A stretch of DNA of 64,000 nucleotides, from positions 163,941,713-164,005,712 of the forward strand of contig NC_083337.1 of assembly GCF_019175385.1 (NCBI RefSeq), read 5' to 3'. The notes beneath the pieces were generated by a model. That model did no database searches and was not told the DNA's origin. It was given only the letters and a program-made list of their open reading frames with translations. Position 1 is the first letter of the stretch. Each line of letters starts with the position of its first letter. The stretch is from Lycium barbarum (Eukaryota; Streptophyta; Magnoliopsida; Solanales; Solanaceae). Shown in pieces: positions 1 to 11,300 of the stretch. The position numbers were made by a program, and so were the translations under genes.

Positions 1-224
1 TTGTATTCCAAGGTGTAATATTCCATAGAACTATTATAGTGTCAAATTTTTTACTTTTAAATAAAACTTGATTTAAACGTACATAATTATTTTTATATCA
101 AATATCTCTTGAAATGCTTCCATATTTTTATTCTTTTATATTTTCATGTCAAGTACTTATTAAATCTTATATTTTTTCATTTTTGAGACCGTAACATTAA
201 ATGGAGATGAGATTGAAGTCGAAC

Positions 225-330
225 AACAACAACAACATACTCAGTGGAGGATAGGTTGTATGATCTTACCTTACTTTTATGGAATAGAGAGGTTGTTTTC
301 AATAGTCCCTCGACTATGAGATTCAAGTCG
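225..330 (-). repeat. Degenerate TTG-tailed LINE/SINE 3' end
   Basis: A run of AAC triplets is followed by a decayed version of the conserved block seen better preserved at 12290-12430, 38370-38495 and 49436-49562. Read on the minus strand, this is the TTG-repeat tail of an RTE LINE or TS-type SINE. It is too diverged to assign to one of them. Confidence 0.35.
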
Positions 331-566
331 AAATAATGTCAAATTGCTTACTCAATAAAAAATGGAGAAATTAACAGTGTGAGTCTTGATGTATTACGGA
401 AGGGAGTAAGCAACTTGACGTCCAAAAACTCAAAACAACTGATATGCAATTTCATTACAATAAAATCAAAATGAAAAACACCAAATACAAAGCACAACAT
501 AAGATAGATATTAAGATATGCAGTTCATAACAAGGTAACACCAGCAACTCCAACTGTTCGTTTGTC

Positions 567-1799
567 CTAATGGCTTCGAAGAGCCACGGCAGAGCAAACA
601 ACAAGTAAGATGAGGATGAATGCTGCAATGAAGGAAGCCACCACTGCGCCGCTCACTTGCTGGCAGAAATCGCCAAACTGTTGGCATATCGCCCGCCATT
701 GTGTGGTGGGGTTGCCGTAGTGTGCTAAGTACACTATGGCAGTTGCCGCAGCTGCTGCGGCTGTGGTAAATGCAACCATTACCTGCAACAGTTTTTACCT
801 TCAGTTAGAAATACACAATTGAACATTTGTTCATTATTCAATCTCATTACAACATTGGTTGGCAAGAATTTTCTTATTAGATTTATGTTGTGATCACTAA
901 AACTCACATCTTTAATTTCTTTCTACTCTTTATTAGAAGCACCTGAACAGGACATGTGCCTGAATTGATGTAATTCAAAGTTGATTAATTAGTGGCACTG
1001 ACCTATTAAAGATCATCAAAAGCTGTGTAGAACACATTACAGAAAAGGATGTAGACGCTTTTCGCTTATCGGGAATTAATTTGATTAATCTTCGAAGCTA
1101 AATGTGATTAGATTAATAGCTGAACATTTTAAGATAACATCTATATATGTATTCAAAAAGTGTACGAAAATTACTATAGGTTGCAAGAAAATTTATGTCA
1201 ATATGATGAAAAAATATATTTTAAAATGATAGTTAATGAGACGGAGGAATTATGTTTTAGTTACGGTGTCAAGAATTGAAAGCAGAAGTTTGACTCCAAC
1301 TAGATGTGGTCGAACAATGCCAACAATGGAGAAAGGCAGAGAGAGGACAAGGTATGCACTTGCAATAGCATTTGCCACCACAAAATACCTGAAAATCAAT
1401 CAAATGCAACAGTCTTATCAACTAATTTTCGGGAAAATTGTATAGGAAATTGAAATTGAAAAAGAGTATTTATGAATTTAAAATAACGTACGGCAAAGCG
1501 GGGAGATCATCATAGCCAGCTTCGAACTGAAAGAACTGAGTGAAAAGAGGAAGACTTTCCTCAGATGTTGCCATAGTAGTTGCTGCAGCCAGAGCAGCCA
1601 CAAGTGCACAAAGTCGCAAAATAAAGTCGAAAATAGCAACCCCTCTTCTCCATCCTCCCTTTTGATTATGAGGAATGGCTTTTGTGGTAGCTACAGTTGT
1701 GGCAGCTGCAGCTGCAGCAGCAGCAGATGATTTTTGCTTGGTGGACTCTGTTTCAGATACGTTGATTGCTGTTTCACAGCTAATAGATTTTGAGTCCAT
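567..1799 (-). CDS. CASP: Casparian strip membrane protein (CASP)
   Basis: Coding exons are 1492-1799, 1265-1388 and 567-782 on the minus strand, giving 648 nt and 215 residues with GT-AG introns. CASPs are four-span plasma-membrane proteins that mark the Casparian strip domain in endodermal cells and recruit lignin-forming enzymes there. The N-terminus (about residues 1-50) is cytosolic and rich in Ala, Ser and Thr. A membrane segment near 55-75 holds the conserved Arg, and a later one ends in the conserved Asp of LSILDT, the Arg/Asp pair of the family. The first outer loop carries [18 protein letters not shown], the stretch that separates true CASPs from CASP-like proteins. The second outer loop has the two Cys of CQQFGDFC. 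The C-terminus is short. Which CASP paralogue it is cannot be told. Exon joins are by eye but keep frame and match the family throughout. Confidence 0.93.
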
Positions 1800-2819
1800 T
1801 GTTATATTCTTGGGGGATGTATGTGAAATTTGAGATAAGTTCTTTAAAAGAAGTTATAAGAACTTTTTTCACGTTATAAAAGAAATATGAGAAGGTTGGA
1901 ACTATATTAGATGAGTAAAGAAGGGGGGGTGTATGTAAGAGGAAGTTACTGTTATTTGCGTTATGAATGAATTATGAAGGGCTGGGAATATATACATGAG
2001 TATTAGAGGAGGGGGGTGGGGATAGAGAACATGGATTAGTTAGAATGAAGCGGTTGGGAATACTTTTTTTTTTCTCTTAACAAGGTTGGTGTTTGTACGA
2101 ACACAATATATGGAGTTGTTACAACTAGAACTAGAACTCTTCAACTTGGAAAATATTGATGTATTTCTTGACTGGATATGAAAAGCAAAACCAAATTTAA
2201 TTCTACAAAGAGTGCCACAAAAAAAGTACTATGTTCACCCAAAAAAGGAACAGTTAAATTTGTTTAGTGGTTTAAAGGATACGTGATTTAATTTTGTTAT
2301 AAGCAGTGAAAATAAGTTAATTAAAATGATAATAGATGAATTGATTGACTAAAAGAAATTAGATATAAAGCAATTCAGCTAGGCTTGAATGGTGCTGGAA
2401 GCAAATTTGATAGGTTTGTATCGGTGGACCTGTAAAGCCCTTAAACTTTCTAAGAACAAGTATAATAAGCCGGAGCAAAAGAGCAATTTAAGAGATTAAA
2501 TATGAACAGCGAAGCTTGTAAGAATAGGGTGTAATCAGTGTTATTCGATTATCCTTCTTTCGGGCTGTTAAGCTCCTTTTATAATACAAATACATGAACT
2601 CTTTAATCAGTAATTGAATCCTAATAATGAATAATAATGAGCAATTAATATTGCCTTTAATACTAAATCGTAACGTCTGCTTCAGTTCCGGTTCGGTCTT
2701 GTAACGTTATTCTGCTATTACTTATCCTGTGTGACTTTTCCTTGTAATTTGACTCTGGATGCAACCGAGACTTCTTACTCGTATTAAATACTGCTGCAAC
2801 TGGAACATTGTTCCTCTGC
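1800..2819. other. Upstream region of the CASP gene
   Basis: AT-rich sequence with purine-rich runs near 1920-2060 and no credible coding region. It should hold the promoter and 5'UTR of the CASP gene, but I could not pick a TATA box with confidence. Confidence 0.5.
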
Positions 2820-2848
2820 CACGTGTCCCAATACTGTTTCGACACGTG
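2820..2848. promoter_or_regulatory. Pair of CACGTG (G-box/ABRE-like) sites
   Basis: Two CACGTG cores lie at 2820-2825 and 2843-2848, 23 bases apart. Their flanks are mirror images (CCACGTGTC and GACACGTGC). They lie about 1 kb upstream of the CASP start codon. CACGTG is the core bound by plant bZIP and bHLH factors. Use at this locus is inference. Confidence 0.35.
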
Positions 2849-2946
2849 CCAAGCTGTATTTTGCCATGTATACAGTGTGAAAACTTATGGGTCATCAAAT
2901 TTTGTTACGATCGATCTTTAAGAAACCTGTAGCTGGCCATGTGTAA

Positions 2947-3461
2947 GTAGGCGTTTGGACATGCGATTTCATCTCTTGATTGAGATTTCAAATTTTCTAT
3001 ATGTAAAAGTTGACCCATAAGTTTATATTTTGTAAAAAAAAAAAAAAATCTCTAAGTTAGTAGATATATTTACCAATCATGTTTACCAGCCATTTATACC
3101 AAAAATTAAAAGATCTACAAGTTGGTGGTATATTTATAACAAAGTTACTCTTACTAATCATGTTGGAGGATTATATTAAAGAGTAGTTACATTACAACTC
3201 ATGTTCAATTTTTCATTTTATTGAACTAATATTTAATCAATTGATGTTGTATTTTTTAGAAAGGTGTTTAGTAGTGTATCAATTTTGTTATAAATTATGA
3301 CTTGCTCATTTGGTAAGATTGTATAAAAATTGAAAAAGTTTTGATGGTTTTTACAACTTGTGGGATTTTTATGTCCATAAAAAAATACAACCTAAGAAAT
3401 TCAAATTGCATGTCCAAACATGATTTCATTTCATGATTTCAAATCATATCCAAACAGTTTC
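2947..3461. mobile_element. Tourist-like MITE (PIF/Harbinger type)
   Basis: The ends are imperfect inverted repeats (left GTAGGCGTTTGGACATG, right complement GAAACTGTTTGGATATG) and the element is flanked by TAA at 2944-2946 and 3462-3464, the 3-bp duplication of this superfamily. It is non-coding. A second copy with the same internal blocks lies at 47204-47705. Confidence 0.75.
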
Positions 3462-3918
3462 TAAATTATGAAGTATTAGTACATGGGAAGTACCTTAACA
3501 ATTATGGATTTGAAAGAGAGAGAGAGAGAATGAAATTTTGAAAGTAAATTCATTTATTAAAACTGCTAGTATGTAATAATATCAAGTTAATACAGTTTAC
3601 AAAGTTAGCTATAGATGGAGCAAAAAGAACTTTTGTGTAACTCAACTTTTCCCTAATTTACACAAAAAGAACTTTTAGGAAATAAGTCACACCTCAACTT
3701 TACCACTTTAAAATAATGGTTGTTTTTCCGAATAGTTTATCAAATTACTCTAAGCTTTCATTAGCTTCTGATTCTATTAACCTCACACGATAATTTTATC
3801 GTCTTTTCTCCCTTTTTATCAAACTTTGATCGTCTTGCCCGCTTCTGAATTTAGCCTAATTGGTGAAGGAGCCTAAAATTAGTAAATCCTGTTCAGTCCT
3901 TCCTTTAAATTTAAATTA
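3462..3918. other. Intergenic stretch between two MITEs
   Basis: AT-rich DNA with a short GA repeat at about 3515-3529. I see no gene or RNA here. Confidence 0.5.
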
Positions 3919-4383
3919 GGGAAAAGGGTCAAAAATGTCCCTTTACTTTGTAAAAAGGGTTAAAAATATCTTTCGAACTAATTTTGGGTCAAAAATATCC
4001 TTCCCTTCATTAAATTTTTCAAATATACTCCAGTCTTAACGGAAATCCGCACCATAACCCAATTTCATTTTTAAACCCGCTTCATTTAAAACTGACCCCA
4101 ACTACATAAAAAACCCATATGCGACCAACTTGTTCCCGAGTTCTATATTTGGAGCCACTAAGCACAGGAGCGGGCAACCCTTATGCGTTTTTTACGTAGT
4201 TGGGTCGGTTTTAAATGGATCGGGTTTAAAAATGAAATCGGGTTATGTTGCGGATTTCTGTTAAGATAGGGGTATATTTGAAAACTTTAATGACAGAACG
4301 GGTATTTTTGACCCAAAATTAGTTCAGAGGATATTTTTAACCCTTTTTCCAAAATAGAGGCGCATTTTTTTGACCCTTTTCCC
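3919..4383. mobile_element. Mutator-like foldback MITE
   Basis: A 465-bp element that is almost wholly one inverted repeat. Its ends are GGGAAAAGGGTCAAAAATG and the complement, the arms run to about 4120 and 4175, and a spacer of roughly 50 bp separates them. It is flanked by TTTAAATTA (3910-3918) and TTTAAATTG (4384-4392), a 9-bp duplication with one mismatch, as expected for Mutator-like elements. It has no coding content. Confidence 0.72.
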
Positions 4384-5158
4384 TTTAAATTGCATATAAA
4401 ACATTCTCAAAAGATCTGATGGAACAGCTCATTTCCTTGGGTAGTAGGTGTTTGGGGTTGAGGCTTTTAAAAGGACAGAGTGGAGCAGTTCATAAACCAA
4501 GCTTGATTAGAGACCTTCATTTGCACAACCCACTCCATTAGAATAACAAAAGACACATTTAACTTTCTTAATAGTAGTTTATTTGTTAAGCATAAATCCT
4601 TCTTCCCAATTGACAATTAATGATTAATAACACTAATGCTTTCCTGTATTATTACACAAAAAAATATTATTCAGCTAATTCATAGTGTTTGGGAACTATA
4701 ACAATTAGCGAATGCTTCCAAAACTTGGGATTAGAGGCCGCCTCTGAACTTTTGCCCTATGCGTCGACAACCATATATTGTATATTTCAAACTTGACAAC
4801 CATATATTGTATATTTCAAACTTGATGAGTATGTACGTAAAAAAAAATACATAGAGAGCAATACAAGCATCGTGCTGCTAGGCGAACTGTCTGAGTTTGA
4901 CCAATGGTGACGATTTCATGTTTATCGTGACCACAGAGATCAAATTGTATCACATATCTAGAGCAAATAGTTCTCATTTCTCTTTTGCCTTTCTGTTGGA
5001 CTTTTTTGGACAAGAATGAAATCCGCCAAGTAAACTGCCATAAGAGAACCAAGGTATTGGAATCATGCAACGTATAACTTTTCTTTCACTTTTGCATTGA
5101 GAAAAGATGAAAATAATCTAAGAAATTAAAATGAAGAAAACGATTCAACCCTCCACAT
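4384..5158. other. Region downstream of the lycopene cyclase gene
   Basis: Non-coding AT-rich DNA that includes the likely 3'UTR of the minus-strand cyclase gene. A 29-bp unit is repeated twice head to tail at 4766-4794 and 4795-4823. No other gene was seen. Confidence 0.5.
4766..4823. repeat. Two-copy 29-bp tandem repeat
   Basis: Two adjacent copies of a unit beginning GACAACCATATATTG, identical by eye. Confidence 0.85.
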
Positions 5159-6655
5159 TCAAAGGCTCTCTACTGCTAGATTGCCAATCATTCTAGCCAA
5201 TGGCACCGGGCATTTTGTAACAATATCCAACCTAGCCAAATTTGAGGCATGCCCAAAAAGGCCCAAGCTAAGTATAGCAAGTTCTTTGACAGACAACCTT
5301 GAAGAAAGGAACCCTTGCCAGTATTTAGGATCAAGATCAAAAAAAGCATCAAACAATCTCCTAGTCCCTTTCAAATCAAGCTTCAACAAAGTCTCCATCC
5401 CAAATGAATAACATTCTCTAACACATCTTTTCTCCAAAGGCCACAAACCATTCCAAACTTTGTGATAAAGTTGAGACCCTCTTATCATTCTAGTTGAGCC
5501 AAGGCCCTCAACGATGGCCTCGGCTAATACTGGTGCCAAGGCCATGCTCCGAGCCACCATGTACCCTGTCGATGGGTGAACTATCCCCGAATTCCCACCA
5601 ATTGCCATAACGTTTTGAGGGATCCGCGGAAGTGGTCCTCCCATAGGGATCACACATTTCTCTTCCTCAATAACACATCTCACTTTGATTCCCATATGCC
5701 TTAATCTTGCTACCATTCTCCTTTTCACTTGCATATACGATAACACAGGCCGACTCACCAAAGAAGTCTCTTCCAAGAAAACTAAATTTTTATCAAATGG
5801 CATTGCATACAAGAATGTTGGTTCTTTAGTATTATTCACCCTCAAGTATGGCTCATTACCCAAATGAGAATCCCTCCAATCCATAAGCAACATTTTATCT
5901 AAATCAAATGGATGATTATCCACTTCTGCTAAAATCCCATGTGCAATTTGATAACCATGGTTTCTTCGCTTGTCATATTCTATAAAAGGACTAGCAAAGC
6001 CACTTGCATCCACAATCAAACTACCCTTCATCTTCCTACCATCATCACATACAATTGTAGACTCAAATTCTTCATGCTTCACCTCCCAAACTTTAGCTTT
6101 ATAAAACTTCACTCTGTTTTCAACACAACTATTTAACAATTTCAACTTCAACATCTTTCTACTGACTCTACCATATGGTCTGTCCAAATACTTTGTCTTG
6201 TTATCATTTATATGAACACAAGTCAGAGGCCACTTATGATCTAAACAATCTTCAAGTCCTAACTTCTCAAACTCATCAACCCAAGCACCATAATTATTTG
6301 GCCACATGGAAAGTGGTGAAGGGTCAACACAACATACCTTAATACCATATTTAGAAACTTGCTCAGCTAGCCGGAGCCCCGCAGGGCCCGCTCCAATGAT
6401 GATCACGTCGAATTGAGCCCGGCCCGAATTAGGATCAACCCATGAGATGTTAACATCTAAAGACTCTGGCTTTGATGTGGGTGTTAAATCAAGAAAGCTA
6501 CAAGAAATTTTACTACTTTTGTTTTTGTGATGAACTTTTCTTGAAAAATTATGGGTGGTTGGTTTCAAGAAGGGGTAATTCAGTTGGAAAATAGACTTGT
6601 TAGGTATAGGAGAGGAAAGTAAAGGAGATGGAAAAGGCCTGAGAAGAGTTTCCAT
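5159..6655 (-). CDS. CYC-B: Chromoplast lycopene beta-cyclase (CYC-B/CCS type)
   Basis: An intronless 498-residue protein, the length known for tomato CYC-B and pepper capsanthin-capsorubin synthase. The enzyme closes both ends of lycopene to make beta-carotene in plastids, so it controls carotenoid colour in fruit and flowers. Residues 1-50 look like a plastid transit peptide (Ser/Lys/Asn rich). The FAD/NAD(P) dinucleotide fold DVIIIGAGPAG is at about 83-93. FLEET at 293-297 carries Glu295, reported as catalytic in the pepper enzyme. A second Gly-rich motif, MGGPLPRIPQNV, follows, then the cyclase C-terminal region. The frame is open upstream for 62 more codons, but a TATA box at 6801-6808 falls inside that stretch and the family starts at METLL, so I start at 6655. 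Sequence feel is closer to CYC-B than to CCS, but only an enzyme test would exclude kappa-cyclase activity. Confidence 0.95.
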   Translation of the reverse strand: METLLRPFPSPLLSSPIPNKSIFQLNYPFLKPTTHNFSRKVHHKNKSSKISCSFLDLTPTSKPESLDVNISWVDPNSGRAQFDVIIIGAGPAGLRLAEQVSKYGIKVCCVDPSPLSMWPNNYGAWVDEFEKLGLEDCLDHKWPLTCVHINDNKTKYLDRPYGRVSRKMLKLKLLNSCVENRVKFYKAKVWEVKHEEFESTIVCDDGRKMKGSLIVDASGFASPFIEYDKRRNHGYQIAHGILAEVDNHPFDLDKMLLMDWRDSHLGNEPYLRVNNTKEPTFLYAMPFDKNLVFLEETSLVSRPVLSYMQVKRRMVARLRHMGIKVRCVIEEEKCVIPMGGPLPRIPQNVMAIGGNSGIVHPSTGYMVARSMALAPVLAEAIVEGLGSTRMIRGSQLYHKVWNGLWPLEKRCVRECYSFGMETLLKLDLKGTRRLFDAFFDLDPKYWQGFLSSRLSVKELAILSLGLFGHASNLARLDIVTKCPVPLARMIGNLAVESL

Positions 6656-6800
6656 TTTTAAAATACTGTAAGATGGACAATGGTTAAATATGGAGGGAGG
6701 TGATATAGTGTGAGGAAGTGGAGCTTGTAGAAATTGAATACGGCACAAGGGAATCACTAGGCAATAGAAAATATTGATGCTTTTAGGTACCAAATTTGGC

Positions 6801-6808
6801 TTATATAG
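6801..6808 (-). promoter_or_regulatory. TATA box of CYC-B
   Basis: CTATATAA on the minus strand lies about 146 bases upstream of the chosen ATG. It predicts transcription from around 6770 and a 5'UTR of roughly 115 bases. This rules against the longer in-frame start at 6841. Confidence 0.65.
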
Positions 6809-6919
6809 CCAAAGGAAATAATAACAAAAGTAGCTCATCAAGTGGAATCTTTATAAGGCTAATGAGGACATTTCCCACTTTCCAAATCCCTGCTATTCCA
6901 AATTTTCTTTGTATTAATC

Positions 6920-7035
6920 TAAAAACTCTGAAAATTTTAGTAGTCTAGTTGATTGACTATTTAAATTTTTATCTTATTAGCGAGAGTTCGATTCTCCACT
7001 TTATGTTCCCTCTCCATCTTCCCTTTCCAAAAAAA
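6920..7035 (+). mobile_element. tRNA-derived SINE fragment
   Basis: An A-box-like sequence TAGTCTAGTTG (6941-6951) and a B box GTTCGATTC (6986-6994) have the spacing of a pol III internal promoter. A pyrimidine-rich 3' part and A-run follow. The boundaries are approximate. It lies about 110 bp upstream of the CYC-B TATA box. Confidence 0.5.
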
Positions 7036-8305
7036 TCTAATAACCCGAGCGGCCGAAAGAATTTTTTTTTTTTTTTTTGTCTCACTTTTATGGTATTTCC
7101 ACTTGTTCCTTTTTTTTTTCCTTCTTTTTTTGGGTAGAAGTTTTCAGTTTCTAGAGTCGCAGCTTATTCTTGTTTAAATTACAACTTCTTGTTTACATAA
7201 TTTGACTGGCAAACATGAAAAATATTACTACAATTGAGGATTTTTCATTCTACATGTCCAATAGCAAAACCGAATCCTCCCAAGGAAAATGGGAAAGTTG
7301 GGGTAAAAATTTGAGACCTTGTATGTCTACTACAAAAAATTGGTGAAGCTTGCAATGAGGGAGTTAAAAGATTGTAGCCAATCTCCACCACTTCGATACT
7401 AGTTATGTTACAAGTAGAAATTTAAATTCGGTGGTTCGTTAGCCAACTTTTTCATTACCAAGCACTAACAAACATAGTGATGCATGCATCTGTCTCGTAG
7501 TTAGTGCATGGACGGCAAGTATGTCTGGGCCGTTTAGTGGAACTGGGCCCCCCCATAACCATTTTCAACACGTACTAGTCACCACGTGGCAAGTTAAGAC
7601 CATTTTGGTTAGTTGATTAGGCAAGCTGGCCAATTCACAGTAGTTCGAATGCTCATTGTGAAGAGGCAGAAAGGAAGATAATTTGGCATAATGCCATTCA
7701 GCCCAATAAGAACAGTGAAGTGATGACACTTTCCTACTTAAATTCTTTTTAGTTACGCTAAGAACATCACAATTATCTTAATTTTTGGGAAAGGGAGATC
7801 CAAAAACTTGGCATTTGCAAAATTCCAAATTACCGGGGGAATACATACCCTTAACTAAAAGGCAATCCACTTCCTAGGCATTAGAACTCGTAAAATACGT
7901 CCCAAAAACTAAAACTATTGCTAAGCACTAAGCAATATCTATACACAGATACAAAACTCTCAGACACCATGTATTTGAAAAAAGTGAAGCGACATGGTAA
8001 ATATTTGCTAAAGGTGAAGTCACAACACAACATTATATTTACAAACAGGCACTCATGTAAGTATTGAACTTACCAAATATCTACAAAGACATAACATGGA
8101 AGACCTAATACATGCTTTAAGCAATTTAGGAGTCCACCAGAACATTTACAAAATGGAAGAGGCAAAAGCCCTTGTCAACAACAATACAAACCTTATCATT
8201 CTTTTCCGCGCAACTACTTCTAAAGGTGTCAGAATGACAATCCACTGGATGCATTTGGAAATATGAACCACACTGAAGCATCTATGGCGTTCCTTACCAG
8301 AGAAT
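7036..8305. other. Intergenic region between CYC-B and VAMP714
   Basis: No coding region seen. It has a T-rich tract at 7060-7135 and a G-box core CACGTG at 7583-7588 within CCACGTGGC. Its right part should hold the 3'UTR of VAMP714. Confidence 0.5.
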
Positions 8306-11300
8306 TCATGATCTGCAGGAAGGTAGGGTGATGCCTCCACAACAAGCAGCAATTATCAAGTAAAGGAAGAGCACAATCAGGCATGTTAACAAACCCCTGT
8401 CATGAATAAAAGTTACAAGCTCAGATTGACGAATATAAGAGACCAAAAGGCTTCAAACTAAGAACTTTCTTGGACAAGAAATGCCACGTGTTGCATATCT
8501 TGATGTAATTAGACTAGTTGAATTAAAGATGGATTAGTCCCTCCAACAGTTATGCTTCATAAAGGAGCTCACACAAAGTTGATAGAAGTATGAAACAGGC
8601 ACCACCAGTTGCAAGCAAGCCAAACTGACCCCAGTTGGACATAACTTGCATAAGTTTTTGAGATATATAGAAATATGAATGAAAGTGCAAATTGTAACTT
8701 TAGCTTGATGGACTATCCAATTCAATCTAATCAAGCCAGATAGTATAAGAAATGATGCGCTTTGCCTAATTTATTTCCTTTTTAATTAAATGTAAATCCA
8801 CACAAATCCAAAATACCGTTTTACGACCTATAATCATATCTAGAAAGGTGTTCTCCTTCAACAGTTGTAACTTATGCCCTGTGTTCCACAGGCAACACAT
8901 CTGCAATGCAAATTAAAAGGAAAGAAAGAAAGGGAACCAAAAACACGCTAAGCTTGATCAGCTAAACTCAGCTTGACCTTTTTTGTAGTCAATATAAGAA
9001 GCTGGTGTGAAATTCAACATAGCTAATCACCAATGAACAGACTCAGGCTTAATGATTTAATCTTTTATTTCAAACTAAGCATGAACCAACATAAGCTGTA
9101 AGTAAAAAGCCCATTAAATAGATCTTGCGCATATCTATACGGAAAAAGGTTAGGGTTTGATATAAAGGTATTCCTCATGCGTAAGAAAGAAACCAGAATT
9201 ACGTGTTTTATTGAATGTTGATGGTATTAAGCAAGATTTACCGGGATCACTTTCTCTGTTTAAATTTCTTACTACATACATCCTCAAACAGTGTTGCCAA
9301 AAACAAAAGCAAAGAAAAACAACAGGGTCTATCAAAAACAAAAACAAAGAAAACAACAGGGTCTATCACAACTTCATGTCAAAACACAACTAAAGCATGC
9401 TCTTCAAGGAAGAAAAGTGTTAAAAATAAATATGTAATACAAGAAAAAGTAAGCTTTAAACACAGACAGAAGCTTTACGTACAAACAAATTGAAAAAAAA
9501 ATCAAGTAACTTAATGATATACCATAAATACATAATACTGTGTCAATCACGTTCAAACTACAAAGTGCAGTTTCACATTTCTAGTCAAATTTATTAACTA
9601 GTTTTCTGATGGCTTAATAAATTTCGATATTTCCTATTCCTCAATAATACCATCCATATATTTTCTTCATGATAAACATTTTTTATAGCCAAAATCAAAA
9701 TAACTGAATTAATGATTAACGTATTGCTTTGCCAACTGTAGATAATTGTCTAGTAAAAAACTTTTCAAGACGAAAGCCCAGGGCTGCTGAGCTTGCCTCA
9801 GCGCAAGGTGTATGCACTGAACATCTCAGTTTGCACTGCAACTAACTTTAGAGCTTAAGCGCACTTCAAGTACGAATTTAGCAACACTGATGTCATAGCA
9901 TTATTAGCACAGAAATAAAAGATACTTACAGGAGCTTCGCGTTTTTCATCCAAAGAGCTCTCCTAAGGCGTTTCGACTGTTTCCTGAAGTGAAATGCACT
10001 GTCTTGCATTGTTCCTGTTTTGTCAACGAGTAGCTCAATCCGATCCCCTCTTTCAAGTATTTTCTCAATATTATCAACCATGATGGTGCGTATCTGGACG
10101 AAAATTGCAGTAGTTTACTTTTAGGATAGTTGCAATACATGAAACGGTGGTGTGTGTGTTTTTTTTTTTTGGGGGGGGGGGGGGGGGGTCGGGGTGGTGA
10201 TGTTGAAAGAAGGAAGCAACAGTAGCATATCACAATGTAAATGCAGTATAAGAATCATCAGGCCAAAAGGGTAAGAACTGAATACATGCATCAAAATAAT
10301 GCAATAGAGCCAGAATCACATGACTAGGTACCAATATAGGGTATAATATTTCTTTCCTTTTTTTTTTTTTTTTTTTTTTCTTTCCTTTTTCTACCACAAC
10401 TTCTATTGTAAGATAAAACTGTCGCATTATTTAGTTTACTACAGCAAGACATCAAATGGTCATGAATGGTATTCTTTCCAATTCATTTTTACATGGTGGT
10501 GTTTAAGTGGGCATAGAGTTTAAAAAATAGACATTTGGCACAAACAGTGCCCTTAGAACTCGTGTTCCTAAGCATGCCATGACATTTCTGTGGGTATAAG
10601 AGCATGTCATTAAAGGTAAAACAGGAAGTCTAAAGTTAAAAATTTCCAACTAAGAAAAGTCTCTTTCTGGAACAACAGATTAAAAAGGAAGGAGTATCAT
10701 AAAAATGGAATAGAGTGAGTATATAGTTGGCAAAGGTAATTGATTGGTTCCGGATGAGACATTAGGATCATTAATTGCTTCTCGAGTTTTATGAAGTTTG
10801 AGATAATAGCCAGACGATAACTTGAATCAAAGGCATTCAAATATCAAAGGATAAGTAAGTGTGCAGGGGAAAGTGTGCAGGGGAAAGGAGAAGTTATTTT
10901 GGCAGTGATTGAGTGTTGGAAAATCATCATTGATGGTTGAGAGTTAAACACTTTCACAATTTCTTAATTGAAACTTGTTACACAATTGTACTGTAGCCTG
11001 TAGGAACTCATTTAGTTCCCAAGCATATAAAACCTTGGATAATTTAAAAAATTGTGGATGCCTTGGACAGTTAATGTATGCATCCATAGACACAATACCT
11101 GAAGCACAACGGACAGATAAAAGAAAAGACAAACAAAAGAAAACAACTGGAGCTGAAACAAAAAAACTTATACTTCAACCCGCTAGGGCGCAAGTAAATA
11201 GAAAAGATACTTGCCTCACCAACTTCTCCTCTGACACGATTTAGTGTATCTGCACTGGGATTACTTGAAAAGAACTCCATTTGCTGATGTAAGACCCTTG

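Noticed and set aside
4816..5070. 84-residue open frame on the minus strand
   Set aside because: No family resemblance, and it covers the expected 3'UTR region of CYC-B.
6656..6841. Longer N-terminus for the lycopene cyclase (560 residues)
   Set aside because: A TATA box lies inside it and the family length is matched by the start at 6655.
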